NCBI GenBank assembly: GCA_964446585.1
Contig: CAYUPI010000037.1
Location: 1 to 58,112 of the forward strand
DNA length: 58,112 nt
Reading direction: 5' to 3'
DNA from: CAYUPI01 sp964446585
Lineage (GTDB): Bacteria > Verrucomicrobiota > Verrucomicrobiia > Limisphaerales > UBA8199
Shown here: positions 17,523 through 28,436 of the stretch, piece after piece
How positions within the stretch are numbered: the first letter of the stretch is position 1
Layout of the letters: each line of letters starts with the position of its first letter
Translations under genes and position numbers: made by a program
Notes under the pieces: model-generated
What the model saw: only the letters and a program-made list of their open reading frames with translations
The model's database searches: none
Told to the model about the DNA's origin: nothing

Positions 17523-17604
17523 TGTAGGAGCCGACGTGAGGAGGCTCTCTTCGAAATATCCAAGTTCCAAAATTGATCAGAGCTTCCTTACGTCGGATCC
17601 TACA
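17523..17604. repeat. REP-type inverted hairpin pair B (BIME-like)
   Basis: Two 26-base arms (17523-17548 and 17579-17604) are inverted copies with three mismatches. Both begin with TGTAG at the outer edge. The left arm reads TAGGAGCCGACGTGAGGAGG then CTCT. It folds alone as GGAGCC/GGCTCT with a GA/GA tandem mismatch and a C-G pair closing a GTGA loop; the right arm has a GTAA loop. The pair lies between convergent genes (hydrolase and hppA), where it may also end transcription. Confidence 0.88.
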
Positions 17605-17648
17605 CTCGTCGCGTCGCTCAAATTGCGGATGCGCCTCAGACACCAGGA

Positions 17649-20204
17649 TTAGGTTCCGCCAGCCAGGACATTTTGCGGCTTCGCTGTCGGGACTTTGGGG
17701 CCGTGGATATTATGCGGCAGCACCAGGTTACCGTCTGTCCCGGCAGCGTCCTCTTCGGGGATGCGCATGTGGAAGAAGGAGCGATAGACAAAAATCAGGG
17801 CGACCAGGAAGAAGAATAACGCAATCCCGGTCTTCAAGGTCGCGTTTGTCATCGTGACCGCGATTTCGACCGCCAGCAACCCGAACAGCGTCGTAAATTT
17901 GATCACCGGGTTCATGGCCACCGAGGAGGTGTCCTTGAACGGATCGCCCACGGTATCGCCAACGACAGTGGCGGCGTGCAGCTCCGTCCCCTTCTGGCGG
18001 AGATCGACCTCAACGATTTTCTTGGCGTTGTCCCATGCGCCGCCGGCGTTGGCCATGAAAATGGCCTGGAACAGACCGAAGAACGCAATCGCGATGAGGT
18101 AGCCGATGAAGAAATACGGGTTGAAAAACGGCAGGGCGAGCGCAAAGCAGAAAATGACGATGAAGATATTCCACATGCCGCGCTGCGCATAGACGGTGCA
18201 GATGCGAACCACTTCTTTGCTGTCGCTCTCCGAGGCAGTCGTGGCGTCCAGCTTCATGTGCTCTTTGATATAGACGACCGCTCGGTAGGCGCCAGTGACG
18301 ACGGCCTGCGTGGAGGCGCCGGTGAACCAATAGATGACCGAGCCGCCCATAAGCAGGCCGAGGATGATTTCGGGCTGGACCAGGCTCAGAGCATCGACCA
18401 CCGGTTTGAAACCACCGCCGGGATTGGTTTCGAACATGTGCTGGAGTAGAATAATGATGCCGAACACCATAGTCGTGGCGCCAACCACGGCCGTGCCGAT
18501 GAGCACCGGCTTGGCTGTCGCCTTGAACGTATTGCCGGAGCCGTCGCCCTTTTCGAGCTGGTACTTGGCGTTCTCGAAATCCGGCTCGAAGCCGAAGCCA
18601 CCCTTGATCTCCTGCTTGATGTTCTTGCGCGATTCGATCTGACTCAATTCATAGACGGATTGGGCGTTGTCGGTCACCGGCCCGTAACTGTCCACGGCAA
18701 TGGTGACCGGGCCCATGCCCAGGAAGCCGAACGCCACAAGGCCGAAGGCGAGGATTGGCGCGGCGAAGGCGAATTTCTGGGGCATGATCGAAGCCAGCGC
18801 CGGGTTCTGCGAGCAGAAGTAAGCGGCGAACATCAGCACCATGATGGCTAGGCCCATCCAAAAGGCCGACATGTTGCCCGCGACAAAGCCCGACAGGATG
18901 TTGAGCGAGGCGCCGCCGTGTCGCGAGCAATTGGTCACCTCGCGGACGTGCTTCGAGTTGGTGCTGACAAAGATTTTCGTGAACTCAGGAATGAGTGCGC
19001 CGGCCACGGTGCCGCAACTGATAATAATGGAGAGCACCCACCAGAGCGAGGCCTGTGTCTGGCCTTGAGCATCCTGAAAATCGCCCAACAGCAATTTGCT
19101 GGCGATGAAGGTGACGGCGATGGAAACCGCCGAAGTAATCCAGACCAGGTGGGTCAGGGGGGCTTCGAAATCGAAATCCTTTTGGCCGCCGAACTTGGCC
19201 GTGCTGATGACTTCGTTGACGAAATACGAAACCAGCGAGGTGACGATCATTAGCGAGCGCATGACGAACAGCCAGATGATCAGCGTGGCGCAGATGCTGG
19301 GGCTGGCAGCCAGGGCCAGGGCCAGGAACGCTATCAACGCCACCCCGGTCACGCCATAAGTCTCAAAACCGTCCGCCGTCGGTCCAACCGAATCGCCGGC
19401 GTTATCTCCGGTGCAGTCGGCAATGACACCGGGGTTCTTCGGGTCGTCTTCGGGCAGCTTGAAGACGATCTTCATCAGGTCCGAGCCGATATCGGCGATC
19501 TTGGTGAAGATGCCGCCGCAGATGCGCAGCACGCTGGCCCCCAGTGACTCACCTATGGCAAATCCAATAAAGCAGGGGCCGGCCAGGTCCTTCAGAAACA
19601 CCAGGATGCAAATCATGAAAAACAGCTCGACGGCCACGAGCAGCAAACCGACGCTCATACCAGAGCGCAGCGGGATGCCAAGCGTCGCCAGCGGATTGCC
19701 TTTGAGCGCAGAAAAGGCCGTGCGCGAGTTGGACACCGTGTTAATGCGAATTCCGAACCAGGCGACGCCGTAAGAGCCCAGGATCCCGAGGATTGAGCAG
19801 AGCAGGATGATGACGACCTTCCCCAACTGCTCGTGCTGCAGACCGAGGAAGTAATACGCCATGCAGCAGGCGATGAGCAGCCAGAGGATGGCGAGGAATT
19901 TGCCCTGGGTGAAAAGGTAGGTTTTGCAAGTCTCCCAGATCGTATTCGAGACATCGGCCATGCTCTTGTGCACCGGGAGGGCCTTGGTTTGCTTGTACTG
20001 CACCAGGCCAAAGGCCGCGCCGATCAGGCAGATCACCAGGCCTCCGTACATCAAAGCGATTCCGCTGATACCACCCAATCCGCCGAATTTGACGGTGTCC
20101 AGAGGCGGGATGTGGATGTCCGCTTCACTCGCGTAGGCAGAGGCTGAAGCCAAAACTGTAATGAATAGGAGTAGCAGACGGACCCAGTTTTTGTTGTTTA
20201 TCAT
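17649..20204 (-). CDS. hppA: Membrane-bound proton-pumping pyrophosphatase, K+-independent type
   Basis: An 851-residue membrane protein with about 16 transmembrane segments that couples PPi hydrolysis to ion pumping. The substrate-binding signatures are clear: DIGSDLMKIVFKLPEDDPKN, then GDNAGDSVGPTADGFETYG, and near the C-terminus GGAWDNAKKIVE and GDTVGDPFKDTSSVAMNPVI. The residue known to decide K+ dependence is Lys here (GNTFKAT rather than an Ala), so K+-independent H+ pumping is expected. The N-terminus has an extra hydrophobic segment that may be a cleaved signal (LLLFITVLASASAYASEADI). It is transcribed alone. Its downstream side is REP pair B, and its upstream side is a 310-base gene-free stretch. 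Confidence 0.95.
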   Translation of the reverse strand: MINNKNWVRLLLLFITVLASASAYASEADIHIPPLDTVKFGGLGGISGIALMYGGLVICLIGAAFGLVQYKQTKALPVHKSMADVSNTIWETCKTYLFTQGKFLAILWLLIACCMAYYFLGLQHEQLGKVVIILLCSILGILGSYGVAWFGIRINTVSNSRTAFSALKGNPLATLGIPLRSGMSVGLLLVAVELFFMICILVFLKDLAGPCFIGFAIGESLGASVLRICGGIFTKIADIGSDLMKIVFKLPEDDPKNPGVIADCTGDNAGDSVGPTADGFETYGVTGVALIAFLALALAASPSICATLIIWLFVMRSLMIVTSLVSYFVNEVISTAKFGGQKDFDFEAPLTHLVWITSAVSIAVTFIASKLLLGDFQDAQGQTQASLWWVLSIIISCGTVAGALIPEFTKIFVSTNSKHVREVTNCSRHGGASLNILSGFVAGNMSAFWMGLAIMVLMFAAYFCSQNPALASIMPQKFAFAAPILAFGLVAFGFLGMGPVTIAVDSYGPVTDNAQSVYELSQIESRKNIKQEIKGGFGFEPDFENAKYQLEKGDGSGNTFKATAKPVLIGTAVVGATTMVFGIIILLQHMFETNPGGGFKPVVDALSLVQPEIILGLLMGGSVIYWFTGASTQAVVTGAYRAVVYIKEHMKLDATTASESDSKEVVRICTVYAQRGMWNIFIVIFCFALALPFFNPYFFIGYLIAIAFFGLFQAIFMANAGGAWDNAKKIVEVDLRQKGTELHAATVVGDTVGDPFKDTSSVAMNPVIKFTTLFGLLAVEIAVTMTNATLKTGIALFFFLVALIFVYRSFFHMRIPEEDAAGTDGNLVLPHNIHGPKVPTAKPQNVLAGGT

Positions 20205-20517
20205 AGTTTAAGGAGCCGAGACTATTGCAGAAGCCGGGGCGCTATTGCCAGCACATTTTTTTGTTAAAGGGGCGCCTAAGGGAAGCTTGCCCGCGCGGTA
20301 TCAGGCAGGCGCAGCCAAGGCAGCGGGCGGGCCGTTAATCGTTGCGATGTCGTTGAGCGGCCGGGAGATGCTGTGGCCAAGAATGTTAGCTGCCGGGCGA
20401 CTTCGAGGCCAGATTTCATAAGTCCTGCGGCCGAGAGCCAGCGCACGGAAAGCTTCGACACTGACGCCGTCAGGACCTTGTTCGTCGTCGGAAATTCAGC
20501 GGGTTAGACGCTCCGGC
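20205..20517. other. Gene-free stretch between hppA and a prepilin-like gene
   Basis: About 310 bases hold no recognisable gene. A 61-residue minus-strand frame (20276-20461) has no RBS or family features and was rejected. The stretch presumably includes the hppA promoter. No tRNA-like cloverleaf and no strong hairpin were seen. Confidence 0.5.
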
Positions 20518-21318
20518 TTACTTGTGCACTGTAGTGCGATCCCGGATCCAGGCGATATCGACGTTACGCACCGAAAGATCGTTATGCTGGTGGTAGTCAG
20601 GTGAATAAGCTTTGACGGTGCGTGGATCCTTCCAGCGATGGGGCTCGACATGTCCATCTGTAAATGAAACCACCCCGCCCCGCGTGTGCGAACTGTTGGG
20701 GAAATTAAAGAACGCATCCTGGGTCATATACACACCGAAGTACGGCCAGCAAATGCTGTTGGGATCGACATCCTGAAAGAGAAAGACTCCGGCAGGCATC
20801 GGTGAGACAAGTTCTGTGTGCTTCCGAAAGACTCTATAGCGATTTGAGAGCCGTTCATCCCACTCACCAAACCACCCGAGATAATTATTCATCGCGTAGC
20901 TGCGCAGGCGCGGAAACCACGCGCCATCCAGTTCAATTGTCGGGCGGTCGGTGGGACAAAGATATATCTTGGTTGTCCGGATATAATTGGCGAACAGCGC
21001 GTAACGCGGGTCCAGGATCAGCGCATAGTTAGTGTTCTCAGTCACATGCCAGAACGCCCCCTGAACCCATTCCGGCTTGGAGGTGCTAGGCGGGTCATTG
21101 TGGCCGTTCGCCACCAGGAGGTCGTTGTGGTCCGACGCGTACAAAAACCACGTGACCGCCAGTTGCCGCTGGTTGTTGACGCACTGGACGCGCTTCCCCG
21201 CCGCTTTCGCCCGCGTTAATGCCGGCAAGAGCAACGACGCCAGAATCGCGATGATCGCGATGACTACCAGCAACTCAATCAGCGTAAAACCTGGCCGGCA
21301 TTGGGGTCGTGCCCGCAT
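20518..21318 (-). CDS. Prepilin-like protein with H-X9-DG C-terminus
   Basis: A 266-residue protein with a type II secretion/type IV pilin-like N-terminus: a short basic leader, cleavage at G before FTLIELLVVIAIIAILASLL, then PALTRAKAAGKRVQCVNNQR. The C-terminal region has the H-X9-DG pattern (HTRGGVVSFTDGHVEP) typical of the many prepilin-like proteins in Verrucomicrobia and Planctomycetes. It is probably a surface-exposed pseudopilin-like protein of unknown role. The ATG at 21318 gives a normal leader; a frame opening at 21540 would read through the hairpin pair D and is rejected. Confidence 0.88.
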   Translation of the reverse strand: MRARPQCRPGFTLIELLVVIAIIAILASLLLPALTRAKAAGKRVQCVNNQRQLAVTWFLYASDHNDLLVANGHNDPPSTSKPEWVQGAFWHVTENTNYALILDPRYALFANYIRTTKIYLCPTDRPTIELDGAWFPRLRSYAMNNYLGWFGEWDERLSNRYRVFRKHTELVSPMPAGVFLFQDVDPNSICWPYFGVYMTQDAFFNFPNSSHTRGGVVSFTDGHVEPHRWKDPRTVKAYSPDYHQHNDLSVRNVDIAWIRDRTTVHK

Positions 21319-21415
21319 AAGCTTTTTCGTGAGCGCCTCACGTTCCTTACCACCGGGCTGGGCGGCGGGCAAGACATTTCGGGCACAGTTGATCGGCTCA
21401 GTGACGGGGAGGAGG

Positions 21416-21532
21416 GGAGCGCGGCTGTGGCGAAGCCCAGCCGCAGCACGTCGCAATTCGAGACTCTCGTATGAATTAAGAGCGTAATCCAGTTGACTCT
21501 CTTGCGGCTGGGCTTCGCCACAGCCACGCTCC
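21416..21532. repeat. REP-type inverted hairpin pair D (GGAG head)
   Basis: Two 32-base arms (21416-21447 and 21501-21532) are inverted copies with three mismatches, two of them at the inner end. Each arm starts with GGAG at the outer edge and folds alone. GCGGCTG pairs with CAGCCGC, and above a single T bulge GGCGAAGCC forms a mini-hairpin; GCGAAGC is known as an unusually stable DNA hairpin. In the right arm one C-G pair becomes a T.G wobble, so folding is kept. The pair occupies the divergent 347-base space between the prepilin-like gene and the MFS gene, where no other feature was seen. Confidence 0.85.
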
Positions 21533-21665
21533 AGTTTCATCCCTTAACTGCATAGGCAATTTGGCGTTGACAAAGTGTCGGCGGTTTTGGTGTATTCGCC
21601 CGCACCATGACCACTCTCCGCGAAATTGTCTCAGAACCAAACTAACCTCCATTCCCCTAAAAACT

Positions 21666-23356
<1,691 letters not shown>

Positions 23357-23360
<4 letters not shown>

Positions 23361-26300
23361 GCCTGAATTTCCGCGGGCTCGAGGCGGCGATCCCACTTCC
23401 GCGAGGCGCGCTCAGGCAAGGCGCTATCCGCTTTGGCGTAGTAGGTTTCCTCGCCAAACATTTCGTCAGCGGCTTGTTGAAGCTCAGTTGACGGTGCGAC
23501 AAAAAACCTCTCGTGCGCCTCAACGAAGATGACTTCACCCGTGGGCCGGACGAAGCACAGATACAGCGGGCACCTGCCAGGATTAGCGGAAACAAGTTGC
23601 CGGAGGGACTCCAATTGTTCGGGTTTCAAGTGTGCGGTGTGGAGGCGGAGATGGACTTGTTTGGTAAAACGGCGCGGCGCATCTTCGAGCGAAAGGATTT
23701 CCTGTGGAAAAATCTTGGGGCGTTCGTCCGCGTTGTTGACTTCGCCGACGACCAAAATAGCGCGGCCAGGCGTTAGCAACTCTCGATATCTCTCGAAGTT
23801 CTCGTTCATGCACAGCACCTGGACCGAGCCCTCCAAATCCTCGAGCGTCACCATCGCATAGGGCCTGCCGTTCTTCTTGGAGACGCCATTCTGCACCGTG
23901 GCGATCAGACCGCCAATGCGAGCCATGCTGCGATTGGCCATCTGCGTGAGGTCCGAGGTGTTGGCGAGTGTGTACTTCTGCAAAATAGGCGCGTACGGCG
24001 TTAGTGGATGGCCGGTCACATAGAAGCCGAGCAATTCTTTTTCATGCGCCAGCAATTCGTGCTGCGGCCACTCCGGCAAGCTGATAGAAAAATCATCTGA
24101 GCGCGAAGCGTTGTCCTCCAACGTGCCAAACAACGAGCTCTGGCCACGCTGCCGATCCGCAATCACACTAGCCGCCCGCGCCAGCGCATGCTCGGTTTGC
24201 GCCAACATGGTCGCGCGCGTCTGACCCAGGCTGTCGCAGGCCCCACACTTGATCAGCGCCTCGAGCGCCTTGCGGTTCACCGATCGGCTGTCCACCCGCT
24301 CGCACAAGTCCGCCAGCGAGCTGAACCGCCCGCACTCAGCCCGCGCCCGCAAAATGGACTCGACTGCCACTTCACCAACGCCTTTGATGGCCGCCAGCCC
24401 GAAGCGGATGACCAGGCCAGGGCTCCCATTACGCCTTCTTTCTGAAACTCTTGTCTTCTCAAGCGGGTCCGTCGCGGCGCTGGATCTGCCCTGAGCCGGC
24501 GCAAACTGCACCTGGCTTTCGTTTACATCGGGCGGCAGCACCTCGATGCCCATCGCGCGAGCTTCGTTGATATATTGGCCGAGCTTCGCGGTGTCCGCCA
24601 TGTCGTTGGTCATCATGGCGCAGAGGAACTCCACCGGGTAATTCGCCTTGAGATACGCCGTCTGATAGGCCACGACCGCGTAAGCCGCCGCGTGAGATTT
24701 ATTAAACCCGTAGCCGGCAAATTTTTCCAATAAGTCAAAAATTTGGTTGGCTTTTGCCGCCGGGATTTTGTTCAGCCGGGCGCAGCCCTTGACGAAAACG
24801 TCGCGTTGCTTGGCCATTTCGTCAGGCTTCTTCTTGCCCATGGCCCGGCGGAGGAGGTCCGCTGCGCCAAGGGTGTAACCGGCGAGCACTTGCGCCGCCT
24901 GCATGACCTGTTCCTGATACACCATTATGCCGTAGGTCTCCCGGCAGATCGGCTCCAGCAGCGGATGCTCGTATTCGATGCGCACTTCGCCATTTCGGCG
25001 GCGGATGAATTCAGGAATCAGCTCCATCGGCCCGGGCCGATACAGAGCAATCAGTGCCGTAATGTGCTCGAGCGAGCTGATTTGGAATTTCCGGCACAAG
25101 TCGCGCATGCCGCCGGATTCCAGTTGGAAGATGCCCAGAGTGTTGGCCTTGTTGAGCAACTCATAGGTGGGGGCGTCGTCCAGCGGAAGGTTTTCAATGG
25201 GCACATCGATGCCGCGCGTCCTTTTGACCATCTCGCCTGTGTTCCTGATTACGGTGAGTGTCTTCAGACCCAGGAAATCCATTTTCAAGAGTCCCAGATC
25301 CCCGACCGGACCCATCGCATACTGAGTCACGATTGCGCCGTGTTCGTCCTGCTTGAGCGGCAGCAGGTTTACCAGCGGTTGATCGCCAATGACGACCCCG
25401 GCGGCATGGACTGATGCGTTGCGCGTGAGGTCTTCGAGAATGAACGCCGTATCGAAAAGCTCCCGTGTGACTTCTTCGGTTTCGTAAGCCTGCTTTAGCT
25501 CAGGCGATTGTTTGAGCGCCTTCTCCAGCGTCATCTTCAAATCGAACGGGATCATCTTCGCTAGCCGGTCGCAATCGCCATAGCTCAGGCCCATGACCCG
25601 TCCCACGTCACGCACGACCGACTTGGCCCCCATCGTGCCGAAGGTGATGATTTGCGCGACGGCATCACGGCCATACTTCTGGCGCACGTACTCGATGACG
25701 TCGGCCCTGCGGTCGTCGGCGAAATCGATATCAATGTCGGGTGGATTGACGCGTTCGGGATTCAGGAACCGCTCAAACAGCAGCCCATAGCGGATGGGAT
25801 CGACATTCGAAATCTCCAAGAGATAAGTCACAAGCGACCCTGCCGCCGACCCACGCGCGACACAGGCAATCTCCTTCTGATGACCGAATCGGACGAAATC
25901 TCCGACGATCAGGAAGTAACTGAGAAAACCGGTATCCTCGATGACCCTCAGCTCGAGTTGGAGGCGATCAATCACACCTTTGACCGCCGAAGCAACCGCT
26001 GGATCGGAAAGGTCGTAAGGTCCGTGTTCCGTGTTTTCTCCTCGACCCTCGACCTTCGCCCCTTCCGTCTCAGGACTTTGGACTTCGTAGGTCGGAAGAC
26101 GTTTTGGGTCGTCAACACGATCCACGATGAACTGGTCCCCCTCAGTCCGTGCGTGAATTCCATAGCGGACGCGCAATCCCTCGGCGAGCAAATGGCGCAA
26201 ATATCCTTCGCGCGTGAAATGCTCCGGCGGATGGAAGACCGGGTAATGTAACTTGCCGAATTCGATCTCCAGATTGCATTGCTCGGCCAACTCCATCGTG

Positions 26301-27109
26301 TTCTGCACCGCTTCCGGGACCTCGGAAAAACCTGCTTTCATCTCCTCTGCAGAGCGCAGGTAAAACTGCTCCTTCGGATAATTCCGGCTCATCCGTTTTG
26401 GATCGCTCAGCAGCGTCTGCGTGCCGATGCACACCAGGCAGTCGTGAGCGTGCGAATGATTCTTCTCGACGTAATGCACGTCATTCGTCGCCACGAGTTT
26501 CAGGCCGAATTCCCTCGCCCACGGTATCAGGTGCCGATTGACCTTTGCCTGCTCGGGAATTCCGTGGTTTTGAAGTTCGAGGTAAAAATTCTCCGCACCC
26601 AATGTTTGCTTGAACCAATCAATGGATTCGCGCGCCTTGCCCAACTGCTCCTTTTGTATCCACTCGGGGATTTCGCTCGCCAGGCAGCCCGAAAGCGCGA
26701 TTAACCCTTCCTTGTGCGCAGCGAGCAGCTCTTTGTCGATGCGCGGCTTGTAATAATAGCCCTCCACGTGCGCGGCGGTGGCGAGTTTGATCAGGTTCTG
26801 GTAACCCCTCTCGTCCTTGGCCAGAAGCACCAGGTGGTGATAGACATCCCGACCGCCGCTCGAGGTCTTCTTTTCCAGCCTGCTGCCCGGCGCGACATAA
26901 ACTTCGCATCCGATAATCGGTTTGATGCCTTTCTCGGCCGCTGCCTTGTAGAAATCGATAGCGCCGCACAGCACCCCGTGATCCGTGATCGCCAGCGCCG
27001 GGAACTTCAACTCGCGCGCCCTGTCCATCAACCGATCCAGCCGGCAGGCCCCATCGAGCAGCGAGTACTCGGTGTGCAAGTGAAGATGAACGAAAGCCGC
27101 GTGCGCCAT
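23357..27109 (-). CDS. dnaE: DNA polymerase III subunit alpha
   Basis: Replicative polymerase of 1,250 residues, about 90 longer than usual. The N-terminal PHP domain has HLHTEYSLLDG, ITDHGVLCGAIDFYK, IGCEVYVAPG, YHHLVLLAKDERGYQNL and NDVHYVEKNHSHAHDCLVC. Its metal ligands look complete, so PHP-based proofreading is possible. The palm motifs are GSAAGSLVTYLLEI and NPPDIDIDFADDRR, with the fingers around FGTMGAKSVVRDVGRVMGLS. The C-terminal part has the HhH and OB domains (IKGVGEVAVESILRARAECG; ARIGGLIATVQNGVSKKNGR). The extra length includes two low-complexity stretches, residues 341-363 and the segment coded at about 24419-24498. It starts at 27109, and its stop overlaps that of the convergent transporter gene. 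Confidence 0.97.
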
Positions 27110-27209
27110 CGAGACAATTTACCTGCCAGGGGCCAAACCGCGCAAGCGGTACAGCCGGGAAGTTATTCACGAATGCTCCTGCTCGCGGCGAAGAAAGCGC
27201 CCAGCCACT

Positions 27210-28388
27210 TCAGGCAGTGGCTAAATTGTCCTCCAAAATCCTGGAGCGTTCTCCGTCCGGCGCGCTCTTCGGCGCCGGGGGCTCGTCCCAGACTCGAATT
27301 GGCTCGTAAAATGTGTTTCGCTGCACCGGCACGCGGCCGGCCTCGCGAATCGCCTTGATCATTTCTGCCTCAGTCTGCAATTGCGGCGACCGGGCGCCCG
27401 CCATGTGAAAAATGTGTTCTTCGAGGATTGTCCCGTGCAGATCGTCCGCTCCATAGCTCAGGGCCACCTGCGCAAGCTTAAGTCCCATTCCGACCCAATA
27501 GGCGGTGACGTGTTCGAAGTTGTCCAAATAGATCCGGCTGACGGCGATTGTCCGGAGCGCATCGAAACCGGTGGGCGGATGGTGCACCGGAATATCGTTG
27601 TTCTCCGGCTGGTACGGGAGCGGCACGAAGCCGACGAACCCGTGGGTCTCGTCTTGCAGCTCGCGTAAGCGCCTCAAATGGTCCGCGCGATCGGCCAGTG
27701 ATTCGACATGGCCATAGAGCATCGTGCAGGTGCTGCGTCCTCCCATCCGATGCCAGGTGCGGTGCACGTCCAAATACTCCTCGGCGGATTCTTTGCCTCG
27801 CGCGATCGTCGAGCGAACCTCTTTCTGAAAAATCTCCGCGCCGCCGCCGGTGAGCGAGTCCAGGCCCGCCGCTTTAAGTTCGCTCAAAGTCTCAGCCACC
27901 GTTTTTTTCCCGAGCCATGCCAGGTGCAGGATTTCGATGGCGGTAAAACATTTCAATTGCAGGCGCGAATCCAATGCGCGCAACGCTTTGAGCATGTCCG
28001 TGTAATAGCCAAACGGTAACGAGGGATGCAGACCGCCCACAATGTGCAGTTCGGTAATTCCCAGATGGAGCGCCTCGCGGGCCTTTTGGACGATTTCCTC
28101 GACAGTGAACTGGAAGCCATCGGCATCGCGTTTCTTCCTGGCAAACGCGCAGAATTGGCAGCTCAGGATGCAGTAATTCGAATAGTTGACGTAGCGATTG
28201 ATGATGTAACTGGCCTGATTGCCAGCCCCCGCCGGCCGAGACTGTCGAGCGAGATCTGCAATCGCGCCAACGGCATTCAGATCCTTGCTCTCGAACAGGC
28301 GCAGCGCGTCAGTCTCAGAAATGCGTTGCCGGGCGGCGACCTTCTCGTACAGGTCGCGCAAACCGCTGCGCTGCGCGAAAAAATGCAC
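27210..28388 (-). CDS. mqnE: Aminodeoxyfutalosine synthase (radical SAM, menaquinone pathway)
   Basis: A 392-residue radical-SAM enzyme that adds to an enolpyruvyl benzoate precursor in the futalosine route to menaquinone. The [4Fe-4S] cluster motif is CILSCQFCAFARKK near residue 73. It is followed by the ITELHIVGGLHPSLPFGYYT, GLDSLTGGGAEIF and STCTMLYGHVES segments typical of MqnE-type proteins. The next genes downstream in cell biology terms (a UbiA prenyltransferase and UbiX) are its immediate upstream neighbours here, separated by about 50 bases from ubiA, so the cluster is coherent. The start at 28388 (MHFFAQRSGLRDLYEKV) fits the family. Confidence 0.93.
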   Translation of the reverse strand: MHFFAQRSGLRDLYEKVAARQRISETDALRLFESKDLNAVGAIADLARQSRPAGAGNQASYIINRYVNYSNYCILSCQFCAFARKKRDADGFQFTVEEIVQKAREALHLGITELHIVGGLHPSLPFGYYTDMLKALRALDSRLQLKCFTAIEILHLAWLGKKTVAETLSELKAAGLDSLTGGGAEIFQKEVRSTIARGKESAEEYLDVHRTWHRMGGRSTCTMLYGHVESLADRADHLRRLRELQDETHGFVGFVPLPYQPENNDIPVHHPPTGFDALRTIAVSRIYLDNFEHVTAYWVGMGLKLAQVALSYGADDLHGTILEEHIFHMAGARSPQLQTEAEMIKAIREAGRVPVQRNTFYEPIRVWDEPPAPKSAPDGERSRILEDNLATA

Positions 28389-28436
28389 GGGAAAGCTTCA
28401 CCGAAAACGCCTCTTTTGGCAATCTCTGCCTGAAAT

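Noticed and set aside
20276..20461. 61-residue minus-strand frame between hppA and the prepilin-like gene
   Set aside because: No RBS, no family features, composition unlike neighbours.
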